Below are positions 63,949 to 64,000 of a stretch of DNA of 64,000 nt, one piece after another. The first letter of the stretch is position 1, and every line of letters begins with the position of its first letter. Made by a program: the position numbers and the translations under genes. The stretch covers positions 1 through 64,000 of the forward strand of contig JBFWUW010000011.1 in the NCBI GenBank assembly GCA_050247075.1, read 5' to 3'. Below the pieces are notes generated by a model, which worked only from the letters and a program-made list of their open reading frames with translations, ran no database searches and was not told the origin of the DNA. Source of the DNA: JBFWUW01 sp050247075 (GTDB lineage Bacteria > Planctomycetota > Planctomycetia > Pirellulales > JBFWUW01).

Positions 63949-64000
63949 TCACCCAGCAATCGGTGCGACCACGCCGAGCTTCTGAACCCATCGCCGAGCC

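Overview
The window looks like a chromosome segment of a high-GC Planctomycetota bacterium, probably Pirellulales-like. The basis is the left 16 kb: a DUF1501 protein with a twin-arginine leader, a ceramidase-like Tat protein, a DmfA2-like protein and an ACS-type MFS carrier set in long repeat-bearing spacers. The assignment is inference from gene content; no marker gene was placed on a tree.

Layout. (1) 1-16 kb is ordinary-looking chromosome: a partial zinc phospholipase C-like gene, the DmfA2-like/MFS/ceramidase genes, a 1.4-kb non-coding stretch with two MITE-like repeats, a nonsense-interrupted DUF1501 gene, an iron alcohol dehydrogenase, two toxin-antitoxin pairs (one with a prematurely stopped HigB), glpK, an unknown gene, a LipB-like protein lacking the catalytic residues, and smpB. 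(2) 15.9-16.4 kb is a junction with a tRNA-Arg(CCU) gene, a second 3'-half copy of such a tRNA, and the remains of a hydrolase gene whose full homologue lies at 29.7 kb. (3) 16.4-29.7 kb is stress or detoxification cargo: P-type ATPase, TspO, an RclR/RclC-like pair, VOC protein, MscL with a zinc ribbon, two methyltransferases, an MFS carrier, and a MerR-controlled nitric oxide reductase cluster. (4) 29.7-55.9 kb is a defence island: AlbA_2 and Abi_C proteins, a compact CBASS (CD-NTase plus four-TM effector) on the minus strand, then a 21-kb plus-strand operon. (5) 56.2-64 kb is a minus-strand block that looks like the core of an integrative element: RuvB-like ATPase, helix-turn-helix protein, tyrosine recombinase and several unknown genes, with a repeated 13-bp site (AGGGTACATTACG) before three of its transcription units.

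The most interesting system is the plus-strand operon at 34.5-55.9 kb. An XRE repressor and an ImmA/IrrE peptidase lead into a type 3 BREX set: BrxF, BrxC, methyltransferase, SNF2 helicase and PglZ. Between BrxC and the methyltransferase sits a 1218-residue RecD-like helicase with a C-terminal PD-(D/E)XK-like nuclease, which is not in the type 3 gene list I know. Downstream, coupled by overlapping stop/start codons, come a protein in the brxA slot with a HEPN-like tail, a membrane protein, a small protein, a HEPN-like/CBS protein and an AlbA_2 (Schlafen-type) protein. The run ends at a strong terminator. I read this as an extended BREX-3 variant, possibly combining modification-based exclusion with a nuclease arm and an abortive tail.
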